Shown here: positions 1 through 10,451 of the stretch, one piece after another
How the letters are laid out: each line of letters opens with the position of its first letter
How positions within the stretch are numbered: the stretch's first letter is position 1
Source of the DNA: JBHYDC01 sp051861205
GTDB lineage: Bacteria > Pseudomonadota > Alphaproteobacteria > Rhizobiales > Pleomorphomonadaceae
Direction of reading: 5' to 3'
Length of the DNA stretch: 64,000 nt
Assembly: GCA_051861205.1 (NCBI GenBank)
Contig: JBHYDC010000005.1
Coordinates: 141,535 to 205,534 of the forward strand
Program-made: the position numbers and the translations under genes
Notes under the pieces: model-generated
Told to the model about the DNA's origin: nothing
The model's input: only the letters and a program-made list of their open reading frames with translations
The model's database searches: none

Positions 1-629
1 CCGATGACAGCACCGCCGTTCTTTTGTGGCTGCATCATCAAGACCGATTTCATAGTGGGATGGCTGGCAATTTCGCAAAACAAATCGTACATCTCGGCGC
101 GTCGTTTCAATGTGAAACCGTCTCGGGCATCGAGTGTTTCGCGCACCTTAACTGCAGAGAATTGCTTCAGGCGCGCCTTTTTGTCCGCAAAGCGCCAGCG
201 CTCGATAAGGCTACGATTACTTGCGAAAAGGTCAAGCAGGAAGACGGTTTCCAGCACGTCGCGCAGGATCATAACGCTGTTTTGATGGTAGCCGGAAAGC
301 GTTAGCTTGAGGCTTGCGCCGAGCGCGTTGAAGGTACGCCCTCCGAGAACCTGAGCCACTTTCAGGTCTTCATCGGCAGTGTCGAACTGGCCGAAGATGT
401 GGGCAAGGTCCATTGCGACTTCGACAACGGCAATGTGCAGTCTCAGCCGCTCGTCGCTGGCGATTATTTTCAGCGCTTTCTCGCGGAGTTGCTCCTCGCC
501 GCTATGCAAGCTGTCGAGGTTTCGCGGATGTGCGTAATCGTCGGGGGCGATCAATCTAAATTGCTTTTTTATGATGCTAGAAAGAAGAACGGTGCAAATA
601 TGCCACGTGAGTGTTGCTGCGAACAGCAA
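1..629 (-). CDS. Hypothetical protein, N-terminal part, cut by window start
   Basis: Reading the minus strand gives about 209 codons without a stop, running off the left edge, so only the N-terminal part is present. There is no early ATG. I chose TTG at 629 because AGG lies 9 bases upstream; GTG at 647 and TTG at 653 are alternatives. The first ~20 residues (LLFAATLTWHICTVLL) look like a membrane anchor, followed by a soluble mostly helical domain with the stretches HIAVVEVAMDLAHIFGQFD and ILRDVLETVFLLDLF. Codon use is AT-richer than the neighbouring genes (ATA, AAA, TTT, ACT, AGT are common). I do not recognise the family well enough to give a function. It lies 36 bases behind a tRNA gene on the same strand. 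Confidence 0.6.
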   Translation of the reverse strand, partial: MLFAATLTWHICTVLLSSIIKKQFRLIAPDDYAHPRNLDSLHSGEEQLREKALKIIASDERLRLHIAVVEVAMDLAHIFGQFDTADEDLKVAQVLGGRTFNALGASLKLTLSGYHQNSVMILRDVLETVFLLDLFASNRSLIERWRFADKKARLKQFSAVKVRETLDARDGFTLKRRAEMYDLFCEIASHPTMKSVLMMQPQKNGGAVI

Positions 630-665
630 TTCTTTACGCCTACGCACAAACAAAAAAACATGAAA

Positions 666-740
<75 letters not shown>

Positions 741-970
741 GTTCCGGGCGGCGGGAGCGGGGCTCCTTCGCGGACGGCCGCACCTCTGCCACATCTTGGG
801 CGGGCTGGCAAGGGCGTGTTCGGGCGCAAGGCCCCGGGCCTGCCGGCGGGCCGGGCTCATGCGCCGGCTTCTTTTCCCCTGCTGCGTTGCACTTTTTCAC
901 TTGTTCCGCCGGTCGTTCCGCCGCATGGATTGCCGCCGATACGGGTCGGGTGGGCTTGAGATGGGCTGAA

Positions 971-1180
971 ATGGCGGACGAGGTCGCGAAATCGGAACGG
1001 GACCGGCGGCTTGCCGAGGCGCTGAAGGCCAACCTCAGGCGCCGCAAGGCGCAGGCGAAAAGCCGGCGGTCCGGCGCGCAGGATCCGCGCGCGGGGCTCG
1101 CCGCCGGCACGGACGACGCAGCCGATTCGCTTGCGCGGGACGACGACGCACCGCCCACCAAGCCACCCGGCGGCGCGTGA
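971..1180 (+). CDS. Small basic protein upstream of murA
   Basis: This 69-residue protein starts MADEVAKSERDRRLAEALK and continues with a strongly basic helix (LRRRKAQAKSRR) and an acidic, proline-containing tail. A longer reading from ATG 887 exists in the same frame, but its extra N-terminus looks like translated spacer, so I prefer 971. The murA start follows about 54 bases later on the same strand, so the two are probably co-transcribed. Short basic ORFs of this kind (leader plus RRKAQ-type helix) are, as far as I recall, common in front of murA in alphaproteobacteria. No function is known to me. Confidence 0.6.
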   Translation: MADEVAKSERDRRLAEALKANLRRRKAQAKSRRSGAQDPRAGLAAGTDDAADSLARDDDAPPTKPPGGA

Positions 1181-1233
1181 ATGAAGGAACGAGGGCCCGC
1201 GCGCCGATCGCGCAGGCCCGTGGGGACGAGACC

Positions 1234-2522
<1,289 letters not shown>

Positions 2523-2523
<1 letters not shown>

Positions 2524-2966
2524 TGAGTATCCAAGTTCGCGACGCTGTCGCAGCCGACGAAGCCGCTTGGCGGCGCCTTTGGTCGGGCTATCTCACCTTC
2601 TACAACGAGCCGCTGGCCGATTCGATCACGGATCGCACCTGGGCGCGCATCATCGATCCGGCAAACCCGCTCTTCGCGCGCGTCGCGGTTCGGGATGGCG
2701 CGATCGTGGGCTTTGCCAATTGCGTGCTCCACGAGGGAACCTGGGGCACCACGCCCGTCTGCTATCTTGAGGACCTTTACGTCGACGCAGACGTGCGCGG
2801 CGGCGGCATCGGCAGCGCGCTGCTCGACGATCTCTTGCGTCTGCGGGAAGAGCGCGGCTGGCATTATCTCTACTGGGTCACGCACCTCAACAACCACACC
2901 GCCCGCCGCCTCTACGACCGCTATGTCCAGGCGGACAACTTCGTGCGCTACCGGATCGGCGTGTAG
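2523..2966 (+). CDS. GNAT family N-acetyltransferase
   Basis: A 147-residue single-domain GNAT protein. The acetyl-CoA pyrophosphate loop is VRGGGIGSALL at 91-101 (pattern R/Q-x-x-G-x-G), preceded by the beta strand CYLEDLYVD, and the C-terminal NNHTARRLYDRY helix is typical of motif B. The family acetylates amines of small molecules or proteins; the substrate cannot be told here. Its start codon overlaps the murA stop, so it is translationally coupled to murA. That linkage is positional and does not prove a cell-wall role. Confidence 0.88.
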
Positions 2967-3083
2967 GGCGCGCCTATCCGTTCCACGGTGGCCGGTTACC
3001 GCAATCTCGGCCGGGTGCGTGGTTGCGTGCGTGCTCCGCGACGCTTATCTCCAGGTCAAGACCTCACCCTGGAGAACCTGCCC

Positions 3084-3515
3084 ATGAACGCCCTCAAGCT
3101 CGCCGCCCTCGACGCGGAAGACCTCCAGGTCATCGCCGCCTGCGTGCAGGATGCGGTCGGCAAGGTCGGCGATGTCGAATGGTTCCCGCGCGAGAAGCGC
3201 CTCGTCGTGCAGCTCAACCGCTTCGTATGGGAAAAGGCCAACCGCGCCACCAAATCCTTCGAGCGCCGCCGTTCCATCCTGCATTTCGCGCGGGTGGAGT
3301 CCGTCCAGTCCCACAAGATCCGCCGCGAAGCCTCCGACGCCGTGCTCTCGCTCCTCACCATCCGCTTCGAGGAGACCGAAACCCCCGCCGGCATCATCTA
3401 TCTGGAGTTCGCCGGCGGCGGTTCGCTGAAACTCACCGTCGAATGCATCGAAGCCGGCCTCCTCGACACTGGCGCCGCCTGGGCCACCGATCACCTGCCC
3501 GTCCACCAGGAGTGA
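3084..3515 (+). CDS. DUF2948 family protein
   Basis: The 143-residue product MNALKLAALDAEDLQVIAACVQDA... matches my recollection of the DUF2948 family, a small uncharacterised family largely limited to alphaproteobacteria. Landmarks are DVEWFPREKRLVVQLNRFVWE and RRRSILHFARVESVQS, suggesting a compact beta-rich fold; no enzymatic motif is visible. I start it at ATG 3084, preceded by GGAG at 3071, because the longer in-frame reading from 2988 covers obvious spacer. It follows murA and the GNAT gene on the same strand after a 117-base gap, and is followed by a convergent DUF29 gene only six bases away. Confidence 0.82.
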   Translation: MNALKLAALDAEDLQVIAACVQDAVGKVGDVEWFPREKRLVVQLNRFVWEKANRATKSFERRRSILHFARVESVQSHKIRREASDAVLSLLTIRFEETETPAGIIYLEFAGGGSLKLTVECIEAGLLDTGAAWATDHLPVHQE

Positions 3516-3521
3516 ACCCCG

Positions 3522-4022
3522 TCAAGACTGGCGAACGGCAAGCGCCCTGATCCGCGACACCAGCGCGTTGATATCGATCGTATCGCCAAGGAAGAGATCA
3601 AGTTCGAGCGGGCAGTCCTGCGGCAGTTCGATCAAGGATTGCCCATAACTCTCTAGATCCGCCGCGGCGCTGGAACGAGCCGAGCGCCAGATGCGGCCAA
3701 GGTCGATGTTTTGACGCATCCCAGGCATGAAGCGAAACGAAAGTTTCGTATGGAAATTCAAAATCTCACTTCGCCAGTGACGCACAGGATCGGCTTCGTC
3801 CGCCACTGAAGCGATTTTCAGCAGGTGAGCCAAAACAAGTGCAAGATTGCTCGTCACGGCGTTGAGCTGCGATCGGCCCACGTCTTCGATTTCCTCGGCG
3901 ATGTTTTCAAGATCGAGTTCGTTCGGTAGATCGCGGCGCGTCCGCGCAAGCCGTCGCAGGACGCTAGCCTGCTGTTGCGACCAGAGGAAGGTATCGTCTT
4001 CGTAGGAAACCGTGTTTTCCAT
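3522..4022 (-). CDS. DUF29 domain-containing protein
   Basis: A 166-residue protein beginning MENTVSYEDDTFLWSQQQASVLRRL and containing LDLENIAEEIEDVGRSQ, which are the hallmark stretches of the DUF29 family (YDEDFYLWTEQQAELLR-type N-terminus and the ENIAEEIE helix). The family is helical, has no known function and is patchily distributed, being abundant in cyanobacteria and some proteobacteria. Its base composition is somewhat less GC-rich than the genes on either side. It is convergent with the DUF2948 gene and divergent from ccoG; the FNR box at 4107 sits in the shared upstream region. Confidence 0.88.
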   Translation of the reverse strand: MENTVSYEDDTFLWSQQQASVLRRLARTRRDLPNELDLENIAEEIEDVGRSQLNAVTSNLALVLAHLLKIASVADEADPVRHWRSEILNFHTKLSFRFMPGMRQNIDLGRIWRSARSSAAADLESYGQSLIELPQDCPLELDLFLGDTIDINALVSRIRALAVRQS

Positions 4023-4106
4023 GGATCATGCCTCTTAAACTTTATCCTAGCAGGCATCCAGTCATCTTGCATCCGCCTGTTATGCGCAGCGCTCCCCTCC
4101 CGCCCT

Positions 4107-4120
4107 TTGACCTTTATCAA
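4107..4120. promoter_or_regulatory. FNR/FixK-type box upstream of ccoG
   Basis: TTGACCTTTATCAA matches the FNR/FixK consensus TTGAT-N4-ATCAA in nine of ten defined positions. It lies about 93 bases in front of the ccoG start, a normal place for a class II activator site with a leader. A FixK-like regulator with the matching recognition helix is encoded at 27163-27912. Confidence 0.75.
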
Positions 4121-4212
4121 GGCGCCCGCCGCTCATTCCCTCCATTCTCCCCCCGGCTGGATGGGAGTGGACGGAAAAGCTCCCGCTTCGGCAGAGGAGC
4201 TTTGCGACGTTC

Positions 4213-5709
4213 ATGCGTGTCGAAACGGACGAGACAGCCATCGGCGAACCGCTTTATGCGTCCGCCAAAAAGATCTATCCCGCCGCCGTCAGCGGCCGTC
4301 TTCGCACGATCAAGTGGGCGGTGCTTCTCATTACGCTCGGCATTTACTACTTCACCCCCTTCATCCGCTGGGACCGGGGTCCGAACGCGCCGGACCAAGC
4401 CGTCTTGATCGACCTTGCGGGACGGCGGGCCTATTTCTTCTTCATCGAAATCTGGCCGCAGGAGGTCTATCACCTCACCGGCTTGCTGATTTTGGCCTCC
4501 CTCGCGCTGTTCCTGATGAACGCGGTCGCGGGCCGCATCTGGTGCGGCTATCTCTGCCCGCAAACGGTCTGGACCGACCTTTTCCTCGCCGTCGAACGCC
4601 TCATCGAGGGTGACCGCCGCGACCGTATGATCCTCGACAAGCAGGAATGGACCGGCGAGAAAATCGCCCGCAAAACCATGAAGCACGTCGCCTGGATCGG
4701 CATTGCTTGGTGGACCGGCGGCGCCTGGGTGCTCTATTTCGCCGATGCGCCCACGCTGGTGCGCGATCTCATCACCCATCAAGCGCCGCTCGCCATCTAT
4801 ATCTGGATCGGCGTGCTCACCTTCACGACCTATGCGCTCGCCGGCTTCATGCGCGAGCAGGTCTGCCTCTATATGTGCCCATGGCCGCGCATCCAGGCCG
4901 CCCTTACCGACGAGTGGGCGCTTAACGTCACCTACCGCAGCGATCGCGGCGAGCCGCGCATGTCGGTCAAGTCAGCCGAAAAAGCGGCCGCTGCCGGCGC
5001 CAAGACCGGCGACTGCATCGACTGCCGCGCCTGCGTAAACGTCTGCCCCACCGGCGTCGACATCCGCGAGGGCCTCCAGCTCGGCTGCATCCAGTGCGGC
5101 CTCTGCATCGACGCCTGCGACACGATGATGGAGCGCGTTCACCGCGAGCCCGGCCTCATCGGCTACGACACCGACATGAACATCGCTCGGCGCGAAGCCG
5201 GCAAGCCGCCGATTTACCGGATCGTGCGTCCGCGCACCGTGCTCTATGCCGCGCTGATCGCGCTGGTCGGCGGCATCATGGCCTATGTGCTCGCCACCCG
5301 CACCGTCCAGGGCGTCAACGTCCTGCACGATCGCAACCCGATCGCCGTTCTCTTGTCCGACGGCGGCGTGCGCAACGGCTATACCGTGCGCCTCCTCAAC
5401 AAGCGCACGGAAGAACGTACCTTCACGCTCGCCGTCGAAGGCCTGCCGCCCGGCACCGTGATCGACGCCGTCGGCATCGACGTCGCCGCCTCCGGCCGCC
5501 CCGTCATCGCCGTTCCGCCGGATACCACGCGCGAAGTCCGCGTCCACGTGGCCGTGCCCGGCGCAAGCGAGGCCGCCCTTGACGCCTCGACGCCGGTGAC
5601 CTTCCGCATCGTCGACATCGCGACAGGCGAAAGCGCCACCGCCGCCGACTTCTTCAAGCTCGCGCCAGGCTCCGAGCACCTGGAAAAGCACCAAGACGAC
5701 GACGACTGA
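4213..5709 (+). CDS. ccoG: cbb3 oxidase accessory protein CcoG (FixG/RdxA)
   Basis: CcoG is a membrane iron-sulfur protein needed to build cbb3-type cytochrome c oxidase; the family has been linked to reduction of copper for the CuB centre. The 498-residue product has membrane segments near 33-53, 86-106, about 155-175, 195-215 and 340-360. Between the early helices is RIWCGYLCPQTVW (Cys111, Cys115), followed by VCLYMCPWPR. A two-cluster ferredoxin region starts at Cys268 (CIDCRACVNVCP...CIQCGLCIDACD). The C-terminal 120 residues form the Ig-like FixG domain. It heads the ccoG-ccoH-ccoI-ccoS operon. The structural genes ccoNOPQ, often directly upstream, are absent here. Confidence 0.97.
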   Translation: MRVETDETAIGEPLYASAKKIYPAAVSGRLRTIKWAVLLITLGIYYFTPFIRWDRGPNAPDQAVLIDLAGRRAYFFFIEIWPQEVYHLTGLLILASLALFLMNAVAGRIWCGYLCPQTVWTDLFLAVERLIEGDRRDRMILDKQEWTGEKIARKTMKHVAWIGIAWWTGGAWVLYFADAPTLVRDLITHQAPLAIYIWIGVLTFTTYALAGFMREQVCLYMCPWPRIQAALTDEWALNVTYRSDRGEPRMSVKSAEKAAAAGAKTGDCIDCRACVNVCPTGVDIREGLQLGCIQCGLCIDACDTMMERVHREPGLIGYDTDMNIARREAGKPPIYRIVRPRTVLYAALIALVGGIMAYVLATRTVQGVNVLHDRNPIAVLLSDGGVRNGYTVRLLNKRTEERTFTLAVEGLPPGTVIDAVGIDVAASGRPVIAVPPDTTREVRVHVAVPGASEAALDASTPVTFRIVDIATGESATAADFFKLAPGSEHLEKHQDDDD

Positions 5710-5780
5710 GCCCCATTCCGGACGCCATCGGTGCGGACGGGCGCCGGCGGCATCCTTCAAGCTTCGAGGAGGACAAACCC

Positions 5781-6290
5781 ATGTCATTGCCTTTTGCGGC
5801 CCCCGCCGCCCCACGTCCGATCACGGGCCGCACGGTTCTCCTTTGGATCGTGGCCTTCTTCGTCGTGATCTTTGCCGCCAATGCCGTATTCATCTACCTC
5901 GCGGTATCCACCTTTCCCGGCCTCGAAGTCGCCTCCAGCTACAAGGCCGGGCAGGCCTATGAAAGCGACGTCGCGGCCGCCCGCGCGCAGGGCGAGCGCG
6001 GCTGGGTGGTCGAAGCTCACGCCGCCCTTGCCGCCGAAGGCGCCACAATCGACGCCACCTTCGTAGACCGGGACGGCCGCCCGCTCTCCGGCCTCGCCGT
6101 CACCGCCACCTTCGGTCACACCGTCGATACCGCCCACGACCAATCCGTGACCTTGAGCGAGACCGCCCCCGGCACCTATTCCGGCAAAGCCTCCGGCATC
6201 GTCCCCGGCCAGTGGTCGCTGATCCTCTCGGCCGCCCAAGACGGCGAGCGGCAATTCATGAGCCGCAACCTCGTCATGCTCGCGCTGTGA
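5781..6290 (+). CDS. ccoH: cbb3 oxidase assembly protein FixH/CcoH
   Basis: A 169-residue FixH-family protein with one N-terminal membrane helix (about residues 18-42, VLLWIVAFFVVIFAANAVFIYLA) followed by a periplasmic beta domain. The stretch VASSYKAGQAYESDVAAARAQGERGW is the FixH signature. FixH/CcoH is an assembly factor that associates with the cbb3 oxidase subunits. A good ribosome site (GAGGAGGA) precedes the ATG. It lies 71 bases after ccoG and 10 bases before ccoI in the same transcription unit. Confidence 0.93.
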   Translation: MSLPFAAPAAPRPITGRTVLLWIVAFFVVIFAANAVFIYLAVSTFPGLEVASSYKAGQAYESDVAAARAQGERGWVVEAHAALAAEGATIDATFVDRDGRPLSGLAVTATFGHTVDTAHDQSVTLSETAPGTYSGKASGIVPGQWSLILSAAQDGERQFMSRNLVMLAL

Positions 6291-6300
6291 TGGTCCGATC

Positions 6301-8577
6301 ATGAGCGCGATCGCAGAGTTCACTCCCGGCCTCCTAGCCCCCGAGCCGCAGTGCGACTGGTCGGCCTATACCGTCGCTGCCCCGGACGGTCGCCGCCGCC
6401 TGGAACTGGCCGTCGAGGGCATCACCTGCGCCGCCTGCATGAGCGACATCGAGCGCGGCCTCCGGCCCATTCCGGGCGTTGCCGCCGCCCGCGTCAATCT
6501 CGCCAGCCGCCGCGTCGCCGTCACCTATGATCCGGCCCGCGTCCAGCCGGATGCCGTGCTCGCGCGCATGCAGGCGATCGGCTACCCCGCCCACCCCTTC
6601 GATCCGGCAAACCGGGGCACCGGCCGTTCGGAGCAGTCGAAGCGCCTCCTCAAATGCCTCGGCGTCGCTGGTTTCGGCACCATGAACGTGATGCTCATGT
6701 CCGTCTCGGTCTGGTCGGGCAACGTCACGGACATCACGCCGGAAACGCGCGACTTCTTCCACTTCGTCTCCGCCCTCATTGCCATCCCTTGCGTCGCCTA
6801 CGCCGCCCGGCCCTTCTATGAGAGCGCGCTCGGCGCCCTGAAGCGCCGCGCCGTCAATATGGACGTCCCCATCTCCATCGGCATCACGCTGGCGATGGGT
6901 CTATCCATCGTCAACACCCTCACCCACGCCCGCGAGGCCTATTTCGACAGCGCGCTGATGCTGCTGTTCTTCCTGCTCGCCGGCCGGTTTCTCGACGAAA
7001 ACATGCGCCGCCGCACCGCCGTGGAGGCCGAAACGCTGGCCACGCTGCGCGCCGACAACGCCGTCCGCATCGGCGATGACGGCGCGCTTCGCCAAGTCCC
7101 CGTCTCCCGCATCCGCCCCGGCGACCACGTGCTCGTGCGCCCCGGCGAGCGCGTGCCCGTCGACGGCGCGGTCCGCAGCGGCGCCTCGGAGATCGACACC
7201 AGCCTCGTCACCGGCGAAACCCTTCCCGCCCGCGCCGCGCGCGGCGATATGGTCCACGCCGGCACCCTCAACGGCTTCGGCACCCTCACCGTCGAGGTTA
7301 CCGCCGCTGCCGAGGGCACGCTCGTCGCCGAGATCGAGCGGCTGATCGGCGAGGCACAATCGGCCAAGGCCGGCACCCTGCGCCTTGCCGACCGCGCCGC
7401 CAAAGCCTACGCGCCCGTCGTCCACACCGCCGCCGCCCTCACGCTGATCGGTTGGCTGATCGCGGGCGCGACGTGGAGCGAAGCCCTCGTCATCGCCATC
7501 TCGGTCCTCATCATCACCTGCCCCTGCGCGCTGGCGCTCGCCATTCCCGCCGTCCAGGTGGTCGCGGCCGGACGCCTCTTCCGAGGCGGCATCCTCCTCA
7601 ACGCCGGCGACGCGATCGAACGCCTCGCCAGCGCCGACACCATCGTCTTCGACAAAACCGGCACCCTAACCAATCCCGAGCCGCGCCTCGTCAATGCCGC
7701 CGCGATCGATCCGGTAACGCTCAGCCTCGCCGGCCGCCTCGCACTCGGCAGCCGCCACCCCCTCGCCCTTGCGCTCGCCCGCGCCGCCGGTGCGGACACC
7801 CCCGTCCATGGTCTTCGCGAGCATCCCGGCCAAGGCGTCGAGGTTGAGTTGGATGGCCGCTTGCTTCGCCTCGGCAGCCCCGATTTCTGCGGCGTCACGG
7901 AGTCCGCCCTCGCCCCCTTGCGCGCCGCCCATCCCACGGCCTCCCTAATCGCCTTCCAGGACGGCACCGCCGAGCCCGTCGTCTTCGCCGTCGGCCAAAG
8001 CCTCAAGGCCGACGCGGCCCAAACCGTTGCCGCCCTGCGCGCGAGCGGCTACGCCCTGGAAATCCTCTCCGGCGACCGCATCGAAGCCGTCGCCGAGGCG
8101 GCCCAAGCGCTCGGCATCACGGCTTTGCGCGCCGAGGTCGACCCCACCGCCAAGATCGCCCACCTCGAAGCTCTCAAATCTGCCGGACGGCGCGTGCTGA
8201 TGGTCGGCGACGGCCTCAACGACGCCCCGGCGCTTGCCGCCGCCCACGTCTCGCTCTCGCCCGTGTCCGCCGCTCATGTCGCGCAAGCCGCGTCCGACGC
8301 GGTGTTCCTCGGCACCCGCCTCGCACCCGTCGCGACCGCGCTTGAGGTCGCCCGCGCCGCCCGCGCGCTCATGGGCCAGAATCTTTGGATCGCCGTCGTC
8401 TACAACCTTATCGCCGTGCCCGTCGCCATCGCCGGCTATGTCAACCCGCTGATCGCCGCGCTCGCCATGTCCGGCTCGTCGCTGATCGTCACGGTCAACG
8501 CCCTGCGCCTTCGCCGCGTCACCCGCGAACGGGGCGCAACCGTAAGCGCCATCCCGGCGCTCGAGTCCCAGCCATGA
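6301..8577 (+). CDS. ccoI: Cu-translocating P1B-type ATPase FixI/CcoI
   Basis: FixI/CcoI exports copper from the cytoplasm to feed the CuB site of cbb3 oxidase. The 758-residue protein has an N-terminal heavy-metal domain with GITCAACMSD (Cys43, Cys46), the actuator motif TGE, the membrane CPC metal site (Cys407, Cys409), the phosphorylated Asp451 in DKTGTLT, and the hinge GDGLNDAPAL. A histidine-proline pair (SRHPLALAL) marks the nucleotide domain of copper ATPases. Placement between ccoH and ccoS argues for the oxidase-assembly type rather than the detoxifying CopA type. Its stop overlaps the ccoS start by four bases (ATGA). Confidence 0.96.
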   Translation: MSAIAEFTPGLLAPEPQCDWSAYTVAAPDGRRRLELAVEGITCAACMSDIERGLRPIPGVAAARVNLASRRVAVTYDPARVQPDAVLARMQAIGYPAHPFDPANRGTGRSEQSKRLLKCLGVAGFGTMNVMLMSVSVWSGNVTDITPETRDFFHFVSALIAIPCVAYAARPFYESALGALKRRAVNMDVPISIGITLAMGLSIVNTLTHAREAYFDSALMLLFFLLAGRFLDENMRRRTAVEAETLATLRADNAVRIGDDGALRQVPVSRIRPGDHVLVRPGERVPVDGAVRSGASEIDTSLVTGETLPARAARGDMVHAGTLNGFGTLTVEVTAAAEGTLVAEIERLIGEAQSAKAGTLRLADRAAKAYAPVVHTAAALTLIGWLIAGATWSEALVIAISVLIITCPCALALAIPAVQVVAAGRLFRGGILLNAGDAIERLASADTIVFDKTGTLTNPEPRLVNAAAIDPVTLSLAGRLALGSRHPLALALARAAGADTPVHGLREHPGQGVEVELDGRLLRLGSPDFCGVTESALAPLRAAHPTASLIAFQDGTAEPVVFAVGQSLKADAAQTVAALRASGYALEILSGDRIEAVAEAAQALGITALRAEVDPTAKIAHLEALKSAGRRVLMVGDGLNDAPALAAAHVSLSPVSAAHVAQAASDAVFLGTRLAPVATALEVARAARALMGQNLWIAVVYNLIAVPVAIAGYVNPLIAALAMSGSSLIVTVNALRLRRVTRERGATVSAIPALESQP

Positions 8578-8723
8578 ACGTCCTCGTCTATCTCGTCCCC
8601 GTCGCCCTCTGCCTCGGCCTCCTCGGCCTTGCCGGCTTCATGTGGTCGCTCAGAAACAGCCAATACGACGACCTCGAAGGCGCCGCTTGGCGCGCCATCC
8701 AGGATGATGACGTGAGGGATTGA
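8574..8723 (+). CDS. ccoS: cbb3 oxidase assembly protein CcoS
   Basis: A 49-residue protein, MNVLVYLVPVALCLGLLGLAGFMWSL followed by RNSQYDDLEGAAWRAI. The single membrane helix plus the QYDDLEGxAxRIL-type motif is the CcoS family pattern. CcoS is needed for cofactor insertion into the cbb3 oxidase. Its ATG overlaps the ccoI stop (ATGA), indicating translational coupling as the last gene of ccoGHIS. Confidence 0.95.
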   Translation: MNVLVYLVPVALCLGLLGLAGFMWSLRNSQYDDLEGAAWRAIQDDDVRD

Positions 8724-8781
8724 CTGGGGAACCTGTGGTTCGCCTTAGGGTGGGTGTGACGCACGAGTCCACCCAAAAGCA

Positions 8782-8811
8782 AAAGGGCCCGGCATTCCTG
8801 CCAAGCCCTTT
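8782..8811. terminator. Bidirectional hairpin between ccoS and hemA
   Basis: AAAGGGC (8782-8788) pairs with GCCCTTT (8805-8811), with an inner GGCA/TGCC stem. Read on the minus strand it is followed by TTTT runs, fitting a rho-independent terminator for hemA; it can also stop ccoGHIS transcription. Confidence 0.75.
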
Positions 8812-8836
8812 CCCGTTCGTCGTTAAACTCAGGTCC

Positions 8837-10108
8837 TCACCCGCCCGCCGCACGGAAGATCTGGCGGCGGATCACGCTGTCTTCTTCCAGCGGCCTCGGC
8901 GTATCAAGCGGCAAACCCAGCGTCTCCCACACATCCGCCAGCGCGAGCGCGAGATGCTCGATCCGCCCGTCATCATGCATCGGCGTCGGGGTGATGCGCA
9001 GCCGTTCGGTGCCGCGCGGCACCGTGGGGTAGTTGATCGGCTGGATATAGATGCCGTGCTTTTCCAGCAAAATATCCGACGCCTGCTTGCACAGATCCGG
9101 ATTTCCCACCAGCACCGGCACGATATGCGTCTCGCTCGGCATCACCGGCAGACCGGCCGCCCGCAGCACAGCTTTGGTATGGCTCGCCTGCCGCTGCTGC
9201 GCCTCGCGCTCCACGCTGCTCGCTTTCAGATGCCGGATCGAGGCGGTCGCTGCGGCGCAAAGACCGGGCGGCAAGGCGGTCGTGAAGATGAACCCCGGCG
9301 CATAGGAGCGCACCGCGTCCACCAGCGCCGACTTCCCCGCGATATATCCGCCCATCACGCCGAAACCCTTGGCGAGCGTGCCCTCGATCACGTCGATGCG
9401 GTCCATCACGCCGTCGCGCTCGCAAATTCCCGCGCCGCGCGCGCCATACATGCCCACCGCATGCACCTCGTCGATATAGGTGTAGGCGTTGTACTTGTCG
9501 GCAAGGTCCGCGATGCGCTCGATCGGGGCGATGTCGCCGTCCATCGAATAGACCGATTCGAACACGATCAGCTTCGCCCGCTCGCGCCCGGCCGTTTTCA
9601 GCAGGTCTTCCAAATGGGCGAGATCATTGTGCCGCCACACCACCTTCGAAACACCCGACGACTTCACGCCGTGGATCATCGAGGCGTGGTTCAACTGGTC
9701 GGAGAGGATCAGGCAATCCGGCAAGAGCTTGGCGATCGTCGAGATCGCGGCTTCATTCGACACATAGCCGGAGGTGAAAATCAGCGCGGCATCCTTGCCA
9801 TGCAGGTCGGCGAGTTCTTGCTCAAGCTCGACCAGCGGATGGTTGGTGCCGGAAATGTTGCGGGTTCCGCCGGCGCCCGCGCCCATCGCTTCGGCGGCTT
9901 CGCACAGCGCGGAAATCACCTTGGGGTGCTGGCCCATGCCGAGATAATCGTTGGAGCACCAAACTGTAATCTCCCGCGTCTCGCCGTCCCGCCGCCATAG
10001 CGCGCTCGGAAACCGGCCTGCGATTCGTTCTAGATCGGCGAAGACCCGGTATCTCTTTTCATCCTGAAGGGCCCGAACAGCGTCTTCGAAAAAGGCGTCA
10101 TAATCCAT
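8837..10108 (-). CDS. hemA: 5-aminolevulinate synthase
   Basis: HemA condenses glycine and succinyl-CoA to 5-aminolevulinate, the first step of the C4 (Shemin) heme pathway used by alphaproteobacteria. The 423-residue protein is full length. PLP is bound by Lys247 in EGTLAKGFGVMGG; other family landmarks are CSNDYLGMGQHP, GTRNISGTNHPLVELE, the FESVYSMDGDIAP strand and YIDEVHAVGMYG. A perfect FNR/FixK box lies 137 bases upstream, so synthesis probably rises at low oxygen, together with the cbb3 assembly genes on the other side of the shared terminator. Confidence 0.98.
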   Translation of the reverse strand: MDYDAFFEDAVRALQDEKRYRVFADLERIAGRFPSALWRRDGETREITVWCSNDYLGMGQHPKVISALCEAAEAMGAGAGGTRNISGTNHPLVELEQELADLHGKDAALIFTSGYVSNEAAISTIAKLLPDCLILSDQLNHASMIHGVKSSGVSKVVWRHNDLAHLEDLLKTAGRERAKLIVFESVYSMDGDIAPIERIADLADKYNAYTYIDEVHAVGMYGARGAGICERDGVMDRIDVIEGTLAKGFGVMGGYIAGKSALVDAVRSYAPGFIFTTALPPGLCAAATASIRHLKASSVEREAQQRQASHTKAVLRAAGLPVMPSETHIVPVLVGNPDLCKQASDILLEKHGIYIQPINYPTVPRGTERLRITPTPMHDDGRIEHLALALADVWETLGLPLDTPRPLEEDSVIRRQIFRAAGG

Positions 10109-10244
10109 GATCAGATCCGTTCCCTCCCGATCGCAATCCTCTTATACAGACCGGGCAGCGCTGTCGAAAGCCGTTTTGCCGCGCGTTCATCCAGATCGGG
10201 ATCAACCCGCAAAGCCACCCTGCCGGGATCGACAAAGAGCGTCT

Positions 10245-10258
10245 TTGATTCCGATCAA
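10245..10258. promoter_or_regulatory. Perfect FNR/FixK box upstream of hemA
   Basis: TTGATTCCGATCAA matches TTGAT-N4-ATCAA at all ten positions and is fully symmetric. It lies in the 343-base divergent region between hemA (minus) and the receiver protein at 10452 (plus), 137 bases from hemA and about 194 bases from the receiver gene. The rest of this region (10109-10451) shows no convincing gene. Confidence 0.85.
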
Positions 10259-10451
10259 ATACACCCTTGCCGATTCCTGCATCGCCGATACACAATCTAA
10301 GATGCCATCGCGCGCCTTGGATGTGGCATTAAGCCCCGGTTTTCGCACCGAATTCACTCCGCTCGGCCTCTTTGGTCCCTCTGCGGTCACTGTCGAAACC
10401 CAATGATAACCTTTCCGCACAAATATGAGTGTAATTGCGAGGAGTTTGGCG

